64,000 bases of DNA from Thermogemmatispora onikobensis (GCF_001748285.1 NZ_BDGT01000030.1:1-64000); one strand, 5' to 3'; shown: positions 17,703 through 26,275, numbered from the stretch's first letter. Notes: generated by a model from the letters alone, not told the origin. Translations and numbers: made by a program.

Positions 17703-18983
17703 ATGCGTGTACTGGTAATTGGTTCGGGCGCACGCGAGCATGCGCTACTTTGGAAGCTGGCGCAGAGCCGACGTGTCTCGCAGCTCTGGGCCGCTCCAGG
17801 GAATCCCGGCATGGCCGCGCTGGCGGAGTGCGTGCCTATTGGCTTGAACGAGCTGGAGCGCCTGGCCGATTTTGCCGAGCGGCAGGCGATCGAGCTGACG
17901 GTGGTTGGTCCCGAGGCGCCCTTAATTGCAGGTCTTGTCGACGTCTTCCGGGCCCGGGGCCTGCCGATCTTTGGGCCGACGCAGGCCGGCGCCATGCTGG
18001 AGGGTAGCAAGGCCTTCGCCAAAGAGCTGATGGAGACGGCGGGCATCCCTACAGCGCAGCATCGAACCTTTCGTGATCCCGCCGCCGCTTTCGCTTACCT
18101 GGAGGAGCACGGCGCTCCTGTGGTTGTCAAGGCCGATGGCAATGCTGCCGGCAAGGGGGCCATTGTAGCTCTGGATCTGGAGACCGCTCGGACAGCGGTG
18201 CGGCAGATGATGGTCGAGCGGATCTTCGGCGGCGCTGGCGAGGTGGTGGTCATCGAGGACTATTTGCAGGGAGATGAGATCGGTTCGACGGCGCTCTGCA
18301 ATGGGACCAGCTTCGTGCCGCTGGTGCTGACACAGGATCATAAGCGTGCCCTGGATAACGATGAGGGCCTCAATACGGGCGGCATGGGAGCCTATGCCCC
18401 GCTGCCCTTTGTGAGCGCTGAGACCGAGCGAGTCGTGCACGAGCGCATTATCGCGGCGACGCTGCGTGCGCTGCAGGAGCGTGGCATCGCCTTCTCGGGT
18501 GTCCTCTATTCGAATATTATGCTGACCGAGCGCGGACCGATGGTGCTGGAGCATAATACACGCTTCGGCGACCCCGAGACGCAGGCCATGATGCTCTTGC
18601 TGGCAGCCGACCTGCTCGATCTGCTGCAAGCGCCTGAGCGCCTGGCGAGCGCCTCGCTGTGGCATCCAGGCTACGCGGTCAGCTTGACCCTGGCTTCGGG
18701 TGGCTATCCCGGGAGCTACCGCACGGGTCTGCCCATTGAGGGCCTGGCTGAAGCGAGACGACTGGAGCAGGTGCAGGTCTTCCATGCCGGCACCGCTCTG
18801 CACGATGGCAAGCTGGTGACGGCGGGTGGGCGCGTTCTGAGCGTGGCCGCCTACGGCACTACGCTTGCAGAGGCGGTGGAGCGTGCGTACGAAGCGGCCC
18901 GCCTGATCCACTTCGAAGGCATGCACTACCGCCGCGATATCGCCAAACGCGGCCTGCGCGCGCTGCAGTCCCAGACTGGCTGA
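17703..18983 (+). CDS. purD: phosphoribosylamine-glycine ligase (GARS)
   Basis: ATP-grasp enzyme that makes glycinamide ribonucleotide; 426 aa. Motifs: VLVIGSGAREHALLWKLAQS at the N-terminus, VVGPEAPL, the ATP-grasp lysine segment PVVVKADGNAAGKGA, and FGDPETQAMMLLL. The ATG at 17703 has a strong ATAAGGAGGAG site 7 nt upstream; the frame open from 17637 lacks homology. A short direct repeat (GTGCGAGCTGATGCGAGCTGAT) lies in the 150-bp gap after purF. Confidence 0.95.
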   Translation: MRVLVIGSGAREHALLWKLAQSRRVSQLWAAPGNPGMAALAECVPIGLNELERLADFAERQAIELTVVGPEAPLIAGLVDVFRARGLPIFGPTQAGAMLEGSKAFAKELMETAGIPTAQHRTFRDPAAAFAYLEEHGAPVVVKADGNAAGKGAIVALDLETARTAVRQMMVERIFGGAGEVVVIEDYLQGDEIGSTALCNGTSFVPLVLTQDHKRALDNDEGLNTGGMGAYAPLPFVSAETERVVHERIIAATLRALQERGIAFSGVLYSNIMLTERGPMVLEHNTRFGDPETQAMMLLLAADLLDLLQAPERLASASLWHPGYAVSLTLASGGYPGSYRTGLPIEGLAEARRLEQVQVFHAGTALHDGKLVTAGGRVLSVAAYGTTLAEAVERAYEAARLIHFEGMHYRRDIAKRGLRALQSQTG

Positions 18984-19075
18984 GACCAGCGCGCGCCTGG
19001 CTCACAGATACGGCTTCTGAAGGTCTTCTTGCCTGATTTGACTCTCTCAGTAGAAAAGGAGATTATCCGGTCATT

Positions 19076-19573
19076 ATGGCAGCGAAAGTTGTGATCATCA
19101 TGGGGAGCAAAGGCGATCATGGCCATGCGGAGAGCATTGTCAAGACGTTGCAGGAGCTGAACCTTCCTTATGAGCTGCGCGTCTGTTCAGCTCACAAGGC
19201 TACTCGCCGCCTGCTGGAGATCTTGGAGAGCTACGAGGGAAGCAGCGACCCCATTGTCTATATTACCATTGCCGGGCGCTCCAACGCCCTGTCTGCCGTG
19301 GTCGATGCCAACACCCGTTTTCCAGTGATTGCCTGCCCGCCCTATAGCGATCGCTTCGCGGGGATGGATGTCCTGTCGTCGTTGCGCTTGCCGTCGGGCA
19401 TCGCCTCGCCGACGATTCTGGAGCCGGATGGCGCGGCCTTGCTAGCTGCCAAGATGCTGGCGCTCTTTGATCAGGAGCTGGCCCAGCGTCTGGCAACCTA
19501 TCGCGAGCGCTTTGCTGCCGAGCTGGAGCGCGCCGATGCAGAGGTGCGCGGTCATGGTGGAGCCAGTGCCTAG
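19076..19573 (+). CDS. purE: class II PurE, AIR carboxylase
   Basis: Makes CAIR from AIR. The sequence matches class II PurE (CO2-dependent, as in Treponema denticola and animals), not the usual bacterial class I: CSAHKATRRLLE instead of SAHRTP, ITIAGRSNALSAVVD instead of the AGGAAHLPG loop, and ACPPYSDRFAGMDVLSSLR instead of the PVQS/LNGLDSLLS motif. Class II enzymes use CO2 and need no PurK, and no purK is present here. Length 165 aa. The start ATG 19076 has AGGAG about 13 nt upstream. Confidence 0.9.
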   Translation: MAAKVVIIMGSKGDHGHAESIVKTLQELNLPYELRVCSAHKATRRLLEILESYEGSSDPIVYITIAGRSNALSAVVDANTRFPVIACPPYSDRFAGMDVLSSLRLPSGIASPTILEPDGAALLAAKMLALFDQELAQRLATYRERFAAELERADAEVRGHGGASA

Positions 19574-20267
19574 CGCTGAGGTGAACGTGCGTGACAGCCG
19601 CGAGGCCGCAGCAAGCGGGGAAGCCCAGACGTTGCCTCACCTGCGCCTGGGGGTGCTCATCTCCGGCAGCGGGACCAATCTCCAGGCCATCATCGATGCC
19701 TGCGAGAATGGGCGGCTGCGAGCGGCTGAGATTGCCCTGGTCGTGAGCAATGTAGCTGGAGCGCTGGGTCTACAGCGCGCCCTCAAGCATCACCTGCCGG
19801 CGATCTATCTGCCGTGGCGTGGGCGTGAGGAGAGCGAGCAGCGCCTTGCGGCCTTGCTGGAGCTGTTCCGCGTCGATCTGGTCGTGCTGGCGGGCTGGAT
19901 GCGCATCCTGAGCGCAGACTTTCTGGCCCGCTTTCCGCGGCGGGTGATCAATCTCCATCCGGCGCTTTTGCCCGATGATCCCAGCGCCGACGTCTACATC
20001 GCCAGCGACGGCAGCCATATCCCGGCTTTTCGGGGCCTGCACGCTATCCGCCAGGCCCTGGAGGCCGGCGTCAAGGTCACGGGGAGCACTGTGCACTATG
20101 TGACGCCGGCGGTCGATGCCGGGCCGGTGCTCTGCCGGGCCGAGGTCCCCATTCAGGAAGGCGACAGCGAGGAGACGCTGCACGAGCGCGTCAAGGCGGT
20201 CGAGCACTCGCTGGTCATCGAGGCCATCGAGCGCTGGCGCGCACGCGAGCTGCTCCCTCAGCGCTAG
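19554..20267 (+). CDS. purN: phosphoribosylglycinamide formyltransferase
   Basis: Transfers formyl from 10-formyl-THF to GAR. Core motifs: GVLISGSGTNLQAII, the catalytic NLHPALLP (Asn and His), GSTVHYVTPAVDAGPVL (catalytic Asp). Between LHPALLP and FRGLHAIRQALEAG the usual few residues are replaced by an insert of about 16 (DDPSADVYIASDGSHI). The start ATG 19554 has GAGGTG 7 nt upstream and overlaps the end of purE by 20 bp, so the two are coupled. A 28-residue non-conserved leader precedes the core. Last gene of the operon; purH, purB, purA and purK are not in the window. Confidence 0.92.
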   Translation: MVEPVPSAEVNVRDSREAAASGEAQTLPHLRLGVLISGSGTNLQAIIDACENGRLRAAEIALVVSNVAGALGLQRALKHHLPAIYLPWRGREESEQRLAALLELFRVDLVVLAGWMRILSADFLARFPRRVINLHPALLPDDPSADVYIASDGSHIPAFRGLHAIRQALEAGVKVTGSTVHYVTPAVDAGPVLCRAEVPIQEGDSEETLHERVKAVEHSLVIEAIERWRARELLPQR

Positions 20268-20317
20268 CTTAAGCCCCAGCCGCCAAAGAACTTATTCGCC
20301 TCTGGAAAGAATCTGCC

Positions 20318-20353
20318 GAGAAGGAGCAGCGGCGGTACGCGCTGCTCCTTCTC
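20318..20353 (+). terminator. hairpin after the purine operon
   Basis: A 13-bp perfect stem (GAGAAGGAGCAGC at 20318-20330 with GCTGCTCCTTCTC at 20341-20353), 10-nt loop, 50 nt after purN. No strong T-run. It separates the purine operon from the darT promoter. Confidence 0.7.
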
Positions 20354-20389
20354 ATATCATCGGGTACAGCCTTATCTCCTGCAGGCAAG

Positions 20390-20395
20390 TATAAT
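20390..20395 (+). promoter_or_regulatory. -10 element upstream of the DarT-like gene
   Basis: A perfect TATAAT, with only a weak -35 (TACAGC, 19-nt spacing). Start about 20402, giving a leader of only 16 nt before ATG 20418. Confidence 0.5.
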
Positions 20396-20417
20396 AGGTG
20401 GAGCTGTTGCCTGGAAT

Positions 20418-21473
20418 ATGCACAACTTTGTTGAGTCTGCTCGAGAGAGAAGCGCTATGGAGGAGCCGACGCGCCACCCAGATGCGGATGCCATCCTTGC
20501 CCGCCTTAGTCAAGAAGGCATTACTACCCTCTACCACTTTACATCTTTTGACAATATTTACTCTATATGCCATAGAGGTTGTTTATATTCAAAAGAGTTA
20601 TTGGAAGAATTTGGAATTTTAGCTTCTATAGATAGCGGTGGTGATAGTTTGTCCTTTTCTCTAGATAAAGCAAACGGTAACTGGAACAAAGTTTCTTTAA
20701 GCTTCTCTCCATATACACCGATGGCCTATCGGACCAAAAGACGCAAGAATCTTTGTTACTTTTGTATCTCTCCAGAAATAGCGACGCTACAAGGAGTGAT
20801 CTTTACAGACACAAATGCCAATCGTAACGATCATAATAGGAGAACAGGTCTGGATGGGCTAGATCTCGTACATTTTCAGATTATCCGCTCCATGACGAGG
20901 ATCGATAAAGAGACCTGGAAGCGGTTTGTTCAAGCTGAGGTCCTGATTCCTTGGCAAGTTCCGCTACGCTTTGTCCAACGAATTGCATTCGTGAGCCAGG
21001 CGAATGTTGAGGAAGCCCAGCGGTTGTGTTACCGCCTGACACATCCTCCTTTTGAGGTTGACAAAAGACTTTTTACTGATTCCCGAGGGGAGCCACCAGA
21101 GAATATTCACTTTCCTTACGTAGAGCACTTGCATTTTTTTGACGAGGGACATCCTGCCAGTTCTATGTTATACTTAGATCAAGGGGCTATGAACATCTAT
21201 TCTAGAAGTGAACATCCCTTTCTGCGAGTAGCCCTGACGCTTAGGCTTATCCTAGGGACGGAGATCTATCTCAGACTATATAGCCTGGATCATCCCACTG
21301 AGGCTCTCGTCTGGGAGCAACATGAGCCTTCCGATCCTATCTTATACCCTAAACCTTTTCATATTAGAACTTACAATATACCTACCGAGAAATTAACTCC
21401 TGGTCGGTACTTATTTGAGTGTTATCTCGATAAGATCAGGCGGGCTTCTTATCTTTTCTATCTCACGGAATAG
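20418..21473 (+). CDS. DarT-like DNA ADP-ribosyltransferase with C-terminal beta domain
   Basis: Likely a toxin that links ADP-ribose from NAD+ to DNA bases. Residues about 35-205 match the DarT (DUF4433) fold: LYHFTSFDNI with NAD-binding His40 and an early arginine/lysine-rich strand (SPYTPMAYRTKRRK), the variable substrate loop (about 125-150), and RFVQAEVLIPWQVPL with Glu174 at the place of the catalytic glutamate of the RKQAEFLV motif. A further 140 residues (about 212-351) form a predicted beta-rich domain not usual in DarT; its role is unknown. The gene is AT-rich: 20521-20580 is 33% G+C, against about 60% in its neighbours, which suggests transfer. The partner gene starts 14 nt later. 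ATG 20457 is an alternative start. Confidence 0.78.
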   Translation: MHNFVESARERSAMEEPTRHPDADAILARLSQEGITTLYHFTSFDNIYSICHRGCLYSKELLEEFGILASIDSGGDSLSFSLDKANGNWNKVSLSFSPYTPMAYRTKRRKNLCYFCISPEIATLQGVIFTDTNANRNDHNRRTGLDGLDLVHFQIIRSMTRIDKETWKRFVQAEVLIPWQVPLRFVQRIAFVSQANVEEAQRLCYRLTHPPFEVDKRLFTDSRGEPPENIHFPYVEHLHFFDEGHPASSMLYLDQGAMNIYSRSEHPFLRVALTLRLILGTEIYLRLYSLDHPTEALVWEQHEPSDPILYPKPFHIRTYNIPTEKLTPGRYLFECYLDKIRRASYLFYLTE

Positions 21474-21487
21474 CCAGGAAGAGAGCC

Positions 21488-22984
21488 ATGCAGCTAGAAC
21501 TCTTTGGTGACGAGCCACAGCGCCGGCGCCCACCCCAGGGGAATGCTCTCCCTCCCCGCGAGCGCTTCGAGGCTGCTATGCTTTACAGCTCTATCGGCGA
21601 TGCCCTGGGCTGGCCGACAGAGTTCCTGATTCCGGGAAGAAGCCGTCAGCCCCCCTTTCAGCTTCCTCTTCAGACTTTTGTCAATTGGAAAAAGCGCGTT
21701 GGCGGGAGATGGTGGGGTTATGAAGATAAGGTTGGCCCTGGAGAGTACTCGGATGACACGCAGTTGACGCTGGCGGTTGCCCGTTGCATCAATGAGGAGG
21801 GGCGCTTTGAGCCGGAGCGCTTCGCCTATGAGGAGCTACCGCTATGGCTGCAGTACGAGCGCGGCGGCGGTCGCACCGTCAAAACCGCTGCTCGCAAGCT
21901 TGTGGCCCGGCAAGCTCACTGGCTCCATAATTTCTATCATCAGGGCGACCTTGACTATCGAGAAGCCGGGGCCAATGGAGCCGCCATGCGCAATCTCCCG
22001 ATTGCCCTGGTCAATGTACATGACAAGCAAGCGCTTATTCGCGATTCCTTCTACAACGCTATTATTACCCATGGTCACCCACGTGCGATTCTGGGAGCGA
22101 TCCTCTTCGGCCTGGCAGTTCACTGCGCCCTCACGCTGACAGCGCCTCCCCCTCCTGCCCGCTTTATCGAGTGCCTTCTTGACGGCCTGCGCCAGGTTCC
22201 CCAGGTTATGCGGGGAGACGAGCGCCTGCAGCGCTGGATCAACACCTGGAACCGCGGTTGCTTGGATAAGGAGCTGGACTTTGCCCAGCTTTACCACCGC
22301 ACTCTACAAGAGGCTGTGCAGTATCTGAAGCACATCCCGGCCTTTCTCTCACGGGACCCCAAAGACTACTATACCTTTGTAGGCGCTCTCGAACCCGCCA
22401 CAAAAGGCTCGGGAATTGCTACGGTCTGCGTCGCCATCTACCTCTTTCTGAGGTATCTCCAACACCCCCAGCAAGGCATCATCGTCGCCGTCAATACTTT
22501 CGGCAGCGACACCGACACGATTGCTCTTTTCCTCGGCAGCCTACTGGGCGCTTTTCATGGCTTGCAGGTCATTCCTCCAACGCTGATGAACCAAGTTCAA
22601 GATCATCATTTCCTGATGGCAATCGCTCGCCGGCTGTATGAGATCGCCTCTGCCTCCACAACTTTTGCTGCCTCAATTGAAGCAAAGAGCGATCGTCGGG
22701 CATTCTACTTCAGCATTCTCTCCTGGGAAGTCGCTTTTCACGAAATGTTCCACCAAGAATACCAGGACGGCAATATCTTGATCCATCCAGCCCTCGGCCT
22801 GGGAACCATCCAATCGCAAGAGGCACAGCCTCTACGCCGCGATGGCTATGTGGCCCGCCTGATTCGTGTCCAGTTCAAGTGTGGCCAGACCTGCGTTTTC
22901 CATTCACGAGTCAAAGGGCACGAATCTCCCTCGGAAAGCCTTGCCGGCGAGGTAGCCCGCGCCTTGCAAGAGCGAGAAGAGTGA
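21488..22984 (+). CDS. ADP-ribosylglycohydrolase (DraG/ARH family), putative antitoxin
   Basis: Predicted to remove ADP-ribose. The 498-aa protein has the all-helical DraG fold with its metal-binding motifs: GDALGWPTEF (37-46), YSDDTQ (87-92), GANGAAMR (161-168) and GSDTDTIA (339-346). These are the residues that hold the two Mg/Mn ions, so an active enzyme is expected. Residues about 425-470 (HPALGLGTIQSQ, then RLIRVQFKCGQTCVFHSRV) resemble the SH3/Tudor-like tail of UvrD and CarD proteins. It begins 14 nt after the DarT-like gene with its own AGGAAGAG site, so the two form an operon. Known DarT antitoxins are DarG macrodomain proteins, so this partner is different. G+C is normal for the genome. 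Confidence 0.85.
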   Translation: MQLELFGDEPQRRRPPQGNALPPRERFEAAMLYSSIGDALGWPTEFLIPGRSRQPPFQLPLQTFVNWKKRVGGRWWGYEDKVGPGEYSDDTQLTLAVARCINEEGRFEPERFAYEELPLWLQYERGGGRTVKTAARKLVARQAHWLHNFYHQGDLDYREAGANGAAMRNLPIALVNVHDKQALIRDSFYNAIITHGHPRAILGAILFGLAVHCALTLTAPPPPARFIECLLDGLRQVPQVMRGDERLQRWINTWNRGCLDKELDFAQLYHRTLQEAVQYLKHIPAFLSRDPKDYYTFVGALEPATKGSGIATVCVAIYLFLRYLQHPQQGIIVAVNTFGSDTDTIALFLGSLLGAFHGLQVIPPTLMNQVQDHHFLMAIARRLYEIASASTTFAASIEAKSDRRAFYFSILSWEVAFHEMFHQEYQDGNILIHPALGLGTIQSQEAQPLRRDGYVARLIRVQFKCGQTCVFHSRVKGHESPSESLAGEVARALQEREE

Positions 22985-23178
22985 GCAGTCCAGGGGCTTC
23001 CTGTTGCAGGAAGCGGTAGGTCGCAGCCTTGCTCACGAGTTAGCAAGCGAGTGGTGGCAAGGGCAAAAGCGAGCGAGCGTTGGGACTGGTCGAGGAGCAT
23101 TCAGAGGTTATAGAATGTAAACAGAGTTCGCGCCGGATGCCGCCCGACTGTCCCTGTTCGTGGAGGTAGCCTTGCCAA

Positions 23179-24777
23179 ATGAGAGTTGTCAAACTGCTCT
23201 TCATTTGCCACCTGGCGGCGCTCGTCTTCGCCCTGGGTGGCCTTCTCATCATTCTGCCTCATCCTGAGCTGTGGAACAGCACACCCATCGGAGTGCGCAT
23301 CTTCCAGTTCGCCCTGCACTGGGCCGGCTCGCTGCACATCCTCTTTGGGGCAGCGACAATGCTGCTCTTCGGCTTGCTCTGTATCGACGCGCGGCGTACG
23401 CTGGTCTTCTTCGCCGCCTCGGTTCTGATCTCTATCGTTGTGAGCCTGCTCAGTCTGACCGGCATTCCCCTGAGCACCGCCTCCTTCTCCGCCTTCCCGG
23501 GTCCGAAGCTGGCCGGCATCGTCCCCTACTCGCTCCCGCTCTCATGGTTCTATATGGGCTTTACATCCTACCTGTTGGCCAGCAAACTGACGGACCGACT
23601 CGGGCTGGAGCGGCAGACGCTCTGGTCGCTGGTGCTCGGCACCTACTTTCTGACAGTCTGGGATCTGGCGCTGAACGCGGTTCTGGTGAGCGGCCACCTC
23701 ACCACCTCCACTGGCCTGCTGAACAGCTACAGCAGCGCCTACGGCCTGCCGGTGGGCAATCTCTTCCTGTGGATCTGCAACTGTCTGCTCCTGATGGTTA
23801 TCAGTCGCTGGCTGTGGCGCTCCAACCTCGATGCGCACCATCTGGCGATCTGGCTGCCCTTTGCCGTCTACACTGCCAACACTGGCTTCATCATGGCTCT
23901 CAATCTGGGCAGCGGCCTCTGGTCGCCTCTGCTCTTGACAGCGGTCTTCGTACTGGTACCGGAATCGCTGGTAGTCTTTCCGCGCGAGGAGGCGCACCCG
24001 CGTCCCCAGCATCCTGGGCGTCGGGCCTTAAGCCAGTCGACCTGGCTGCTGATGCGCTCCGGCGCGCGCGCAATCTCGTACTGGGCGGTCCGTATCCGCG
24101 TCGAGGGATTGGAACAGGTACCGCGCAAGGGGCCGGTGTTGATCGCAGCCCGCCACTTCCACTACTTTTACGATGGCTACGCCCTGCTGCGAGCTATTCC
24201 GCGCCGTCTGCACACGGTGGTAGCCCTCGACTGGCTGCGTTCGAAGCGCCTGCGTTTCGCGATCGAGCTGGGCTGCTCGCTAGTCGACTGGCTTGTCGTA
24301 TTGCGCAGCGAGCAGTTCCGCGAGCAGCAGGCCAGCGACACATCCCGCGCCTACAGCCCGCGCGAGGTTCGGCACTACCTGCGGCAAATGGCCAGGCGCG
24401 CTGCCAGCCTGCTACGTGCTGGCGAGGTGCTGGTGATCTTTCCAGAGGCTTACCCCAATATTGACCCGCATCCCTCGCCGAAAGGGGACCTGCAGCAGTT
24501 CCTGCCCTTCCGCCCCGGCTTCGTCAAATTGGTCGAGCTGGCGGAGCGCGATGGCCGCACTCAGGTGGCGGTTGTGCCTGCCGGCCTGGCCTACACTTCT
24601 GAAGGCGGGCGACGCCGACGTTGGCGGGTGACCGTGCGCTTCGGCCCCCCGCTTTACCGCAAAGATTTCGCTTCCGCTGAGCAGATGCGGCGCGTCGTCG
24701 AGGAGCAGGTGCAGCGGCTCTCCGCCGCTTCGCCACCTCCCTCCGCTCCACAGACGAAAAGCCCACTGCCAGTCTAG
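23179..24777 (+). CDS. CruF-like membrane protein fused to an acyltransferase
   Basis: Residues 1 to about 270 are a seven- to eight-helix membrane domain resembling the DUF422/CruF carotenoid hydratase family (LPLSWFYMGF, TVWDLALNAVL, AYGLPVGNLFLWICN). Residues about 290-520 are a PlsC/LPLAT-type acyltransferase (VRIRVEGLEQVPRKGPVLIA, VIFPEAYPN, VAVVPAGLAY). The acyltransferase catalytic box is atypical: RHFHYFYDG gives H-x5-D or H-x3-D in place of H-x4-D. With three glycosyltransferase genes downstream, a role in hydroxylation, glycosylation and acylation of carotenoids (compare CruF, CruC, CruD) is a reasonable inference. GGAGGT lies about 11 nt before the ATG. Confidence 0.65.
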   Translation: MRVVKLLFICHLAALVFALGGLLIILPHPELWNSTPIGVRIFQFALHWAGSLHILFGAATMLLFGLLCIDARRTLVFFAASVLISIVVSLLSLTGIPLSTASFSAFPGPKLAGIVPYSLPLSWFYMGFTSYLLASKLTDRLGLERQTLWSLVLGTYFLTVWDLALNAVLVSGHLTTSTGLLNSYSSAYGLPVGNLFLWICNCLLLMVISRWLWRSNLDAHHLAIWLPFAVYTANTGFIMALNLGSGLWSPLLLTAVFVLVPESLVVFPREEAHPRPQHPGRRALSQSTWLLMRSGARAISYWAVRIRVEGLEQVPRKGPVLIAARHFHYFYDGYALLRAIPRRLHTVVALDWLRSKRLRFAIELGCSLVDWLVVLRSEQFREQQASDTSRAYSPREVRHYLRQMARRAASLLRAGEVLVIFPEAYPNIDPHPSPKGDLQQFLPFRPGFVKLVELAERDGRTQVAVVPAGLAYTSEGGRRRRWRVTVRFGPPLYRKDFASAEQMRRVVEEQVQRLSAASPPPSAPQTKSPLPV

Positions 24778-24915
24778 TCTGGCCGGCCCTTCCACGTTGG
24801 CTTGAGCGCCTGTCGTTGCTCAGGGCTCTGGCTCTCTCTGGGGCCCTGCTTGTGCTTGAAAACAGCACGCTTGCTTTGCTACTTACAGTATGTAAAAGGC
24901 GGAATCATAGAGGGT

Positions 24916-26124
24916 ATGCAGAAAGTCACGCGCTTCCTGAGCGCTCTACGCACCACCCTGCTCGGGGCCAGCGTGCTGCTGGGACTCTGGCAGGACTATC
25001 GCATGCAGAAGGCCATTCGCGAGACGGCCACACTGCAGGCGCGACGCTTGCCCAGGCCGGCCCCGCGCGTCTCGATTATTCTACCCGTGCGCAACGAGCA
25101 GGAGAATATCGATGACTGTCTCGCTTCGCTGCTGGCTCAGGACTATCCTGACTTCGAGGTCATTGTGATCGATGACGGCTCCACCGACGACACGCCCGCT
25201 CGCCTGGCAGAGTGGCAGCAGCGCGAGGCCCGCCTGCGCGTGCACCGCATTGAGGAGCTGCCTGCCGGCTGGGCCGGCAAGGCCCATGCCCTGCACACTG
25301 GCGCCACCCTGGCGAGCGGCGAGTGGCTGCTCTTTACCGATGCCGACACACGCCACGCTCCCCAGACCCTGCGTCTCATGGTGGCTCATGCCATTGCCCA
25401 CCGCCTCGATCTGCTCTCGATGTTCACCGAAATGCAGATCCTGGGTCTGGCCGCCCGCCTGCTCACGCCGATGACAGGGCTGCTCTTGACGGTCCTGGTC
25501 ACGCCCGGCGAGATTCGCAGCGCCGCCCGCCCGCGCCAGGCTTTTGCCTTCGGTCAGTATATCCTGGTACGGCGCGAGGCCTACGAGGCCACCGGCGGCT
25601 TCTCAGCTCCCGAGGTACGCGCCTCCTTCACCGAGGACATGGGCATCGCTCAGGTCTTGAAGCGTCAGGGCTGGCGTGAGGACATCGTCGGTGGCTGTGG
25701 CCTGGTGAAAAACGTCCAGTGGACCACCTGGCGTAGCGCCTGGCGCGGCTTGCGCAAGGGCGCCTACGGGAAACTGGCCCCCTATCCGCTGCTGGGCTTC
25801 GCCGGTGGTTGCTTCCTGGTCTATTATGGCCTGGCCCCCCTCCTGACCTTGCGTGCAGCCCTGCGGCCCGGGCACTTGCGCCAGGAGCGCCTCTCGGCCT
25901 TGCTGGCCCTGTTGGCCCTTTGCCTGCAGGTCGACAGTAAGCGTCGCTTCGGCCAGGCTTTCGGCTTGCCAGCGCGTTGGGCTCTGTTGGCACCTGTCGC
26001 CAGCACAGCGTTCGGTTTCCTGCTGCTGGATACTATGCGCCTGGCCATCAACGGCCAGGGGGCCGACTGGAAAGGCCGTCGCGCTCCCCGCCTGACGAGA
26101 ACCAATATGCTACCTTTATTGTAG
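24916..26124 (+). CDS. GT2 glycosyltransferase (CruC/CrtQ/HpnB-like), copy 1
   Basis: A 402-aa membrane-associated family 2 glycosyltransferase. One N-terminal hydrophobic segment anchors it; the catalytic domain has VSIILPVRNEQENI, VIDDGSTDDTP, LPAGWAGKAHALHTGA, the DxD metal site TDADTRHAP, and two to three C-terminal helices. PAGWAGKxxAL is the hallmark of the group with CruC, CrtQ and HpnB, which act on lipids such as carotenoids or hopanoids. First of three tandem paralogues. I start it at ATG 24916 (GAGGG close upstream) since the longer frame adds cysteine-rich, non-homologous sequence. Confidence 0.78.
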   Translation: MQKVTRFLSALRTTLLGASVLLGLWQDYRMQKAIRETATLQARRLPRPAPRVSIILPVRNEQENIDDCLASLLAQDYPDFEVIVIDDGSTDDTPARLAEWQQREARLRVHRIEELPAGWAGKAHALHTGATLASGEWLLFTDADTRHAPQTLRLMVAHAIAHRLDLLSMFTEMQILGLAARLLTPMTGLLLTVLVTPGEIRSAARPRQAFAFGQYILVRREAYEATGGFSAPEVRASFTEDMGIAQVLKRQGWREDIVGGCGLVKNVQWTTWRSAWRGLRKGAYGKLAPYPLLGFAGGCFLVYYGLAPLLTLRAALRPGHLRQERLSALLALLALCLQVDSKRRFGQAFGLPARWALLAPVASTAFGFLLLDTMRLAINGQGADWKGRRAPRLTRTNMLPLL

Positions 26125-26275
26125 GACGGCTCTAGGATAAGCACAGCTCCGCTGCGCAGGTCCGTGGCACAGGCCCGTGGACAGCAGGCGCTGCTCCTTC
26201 AGCGGCGACAGCGGAGCTCCGGTATATCGTGACTGCCCCTTGGCGGGCCTGCCTTACACAGGCGAGGTGTCTAGC

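Noticed and set aside
20268-23178. Mobile element or integrase flanking the DarT/ADP-ribosylhydrolase pair
   Set aside because: No transposase, integrase, tRNA or clear direct repeats were seen at either side; only base composition suggests transfer.
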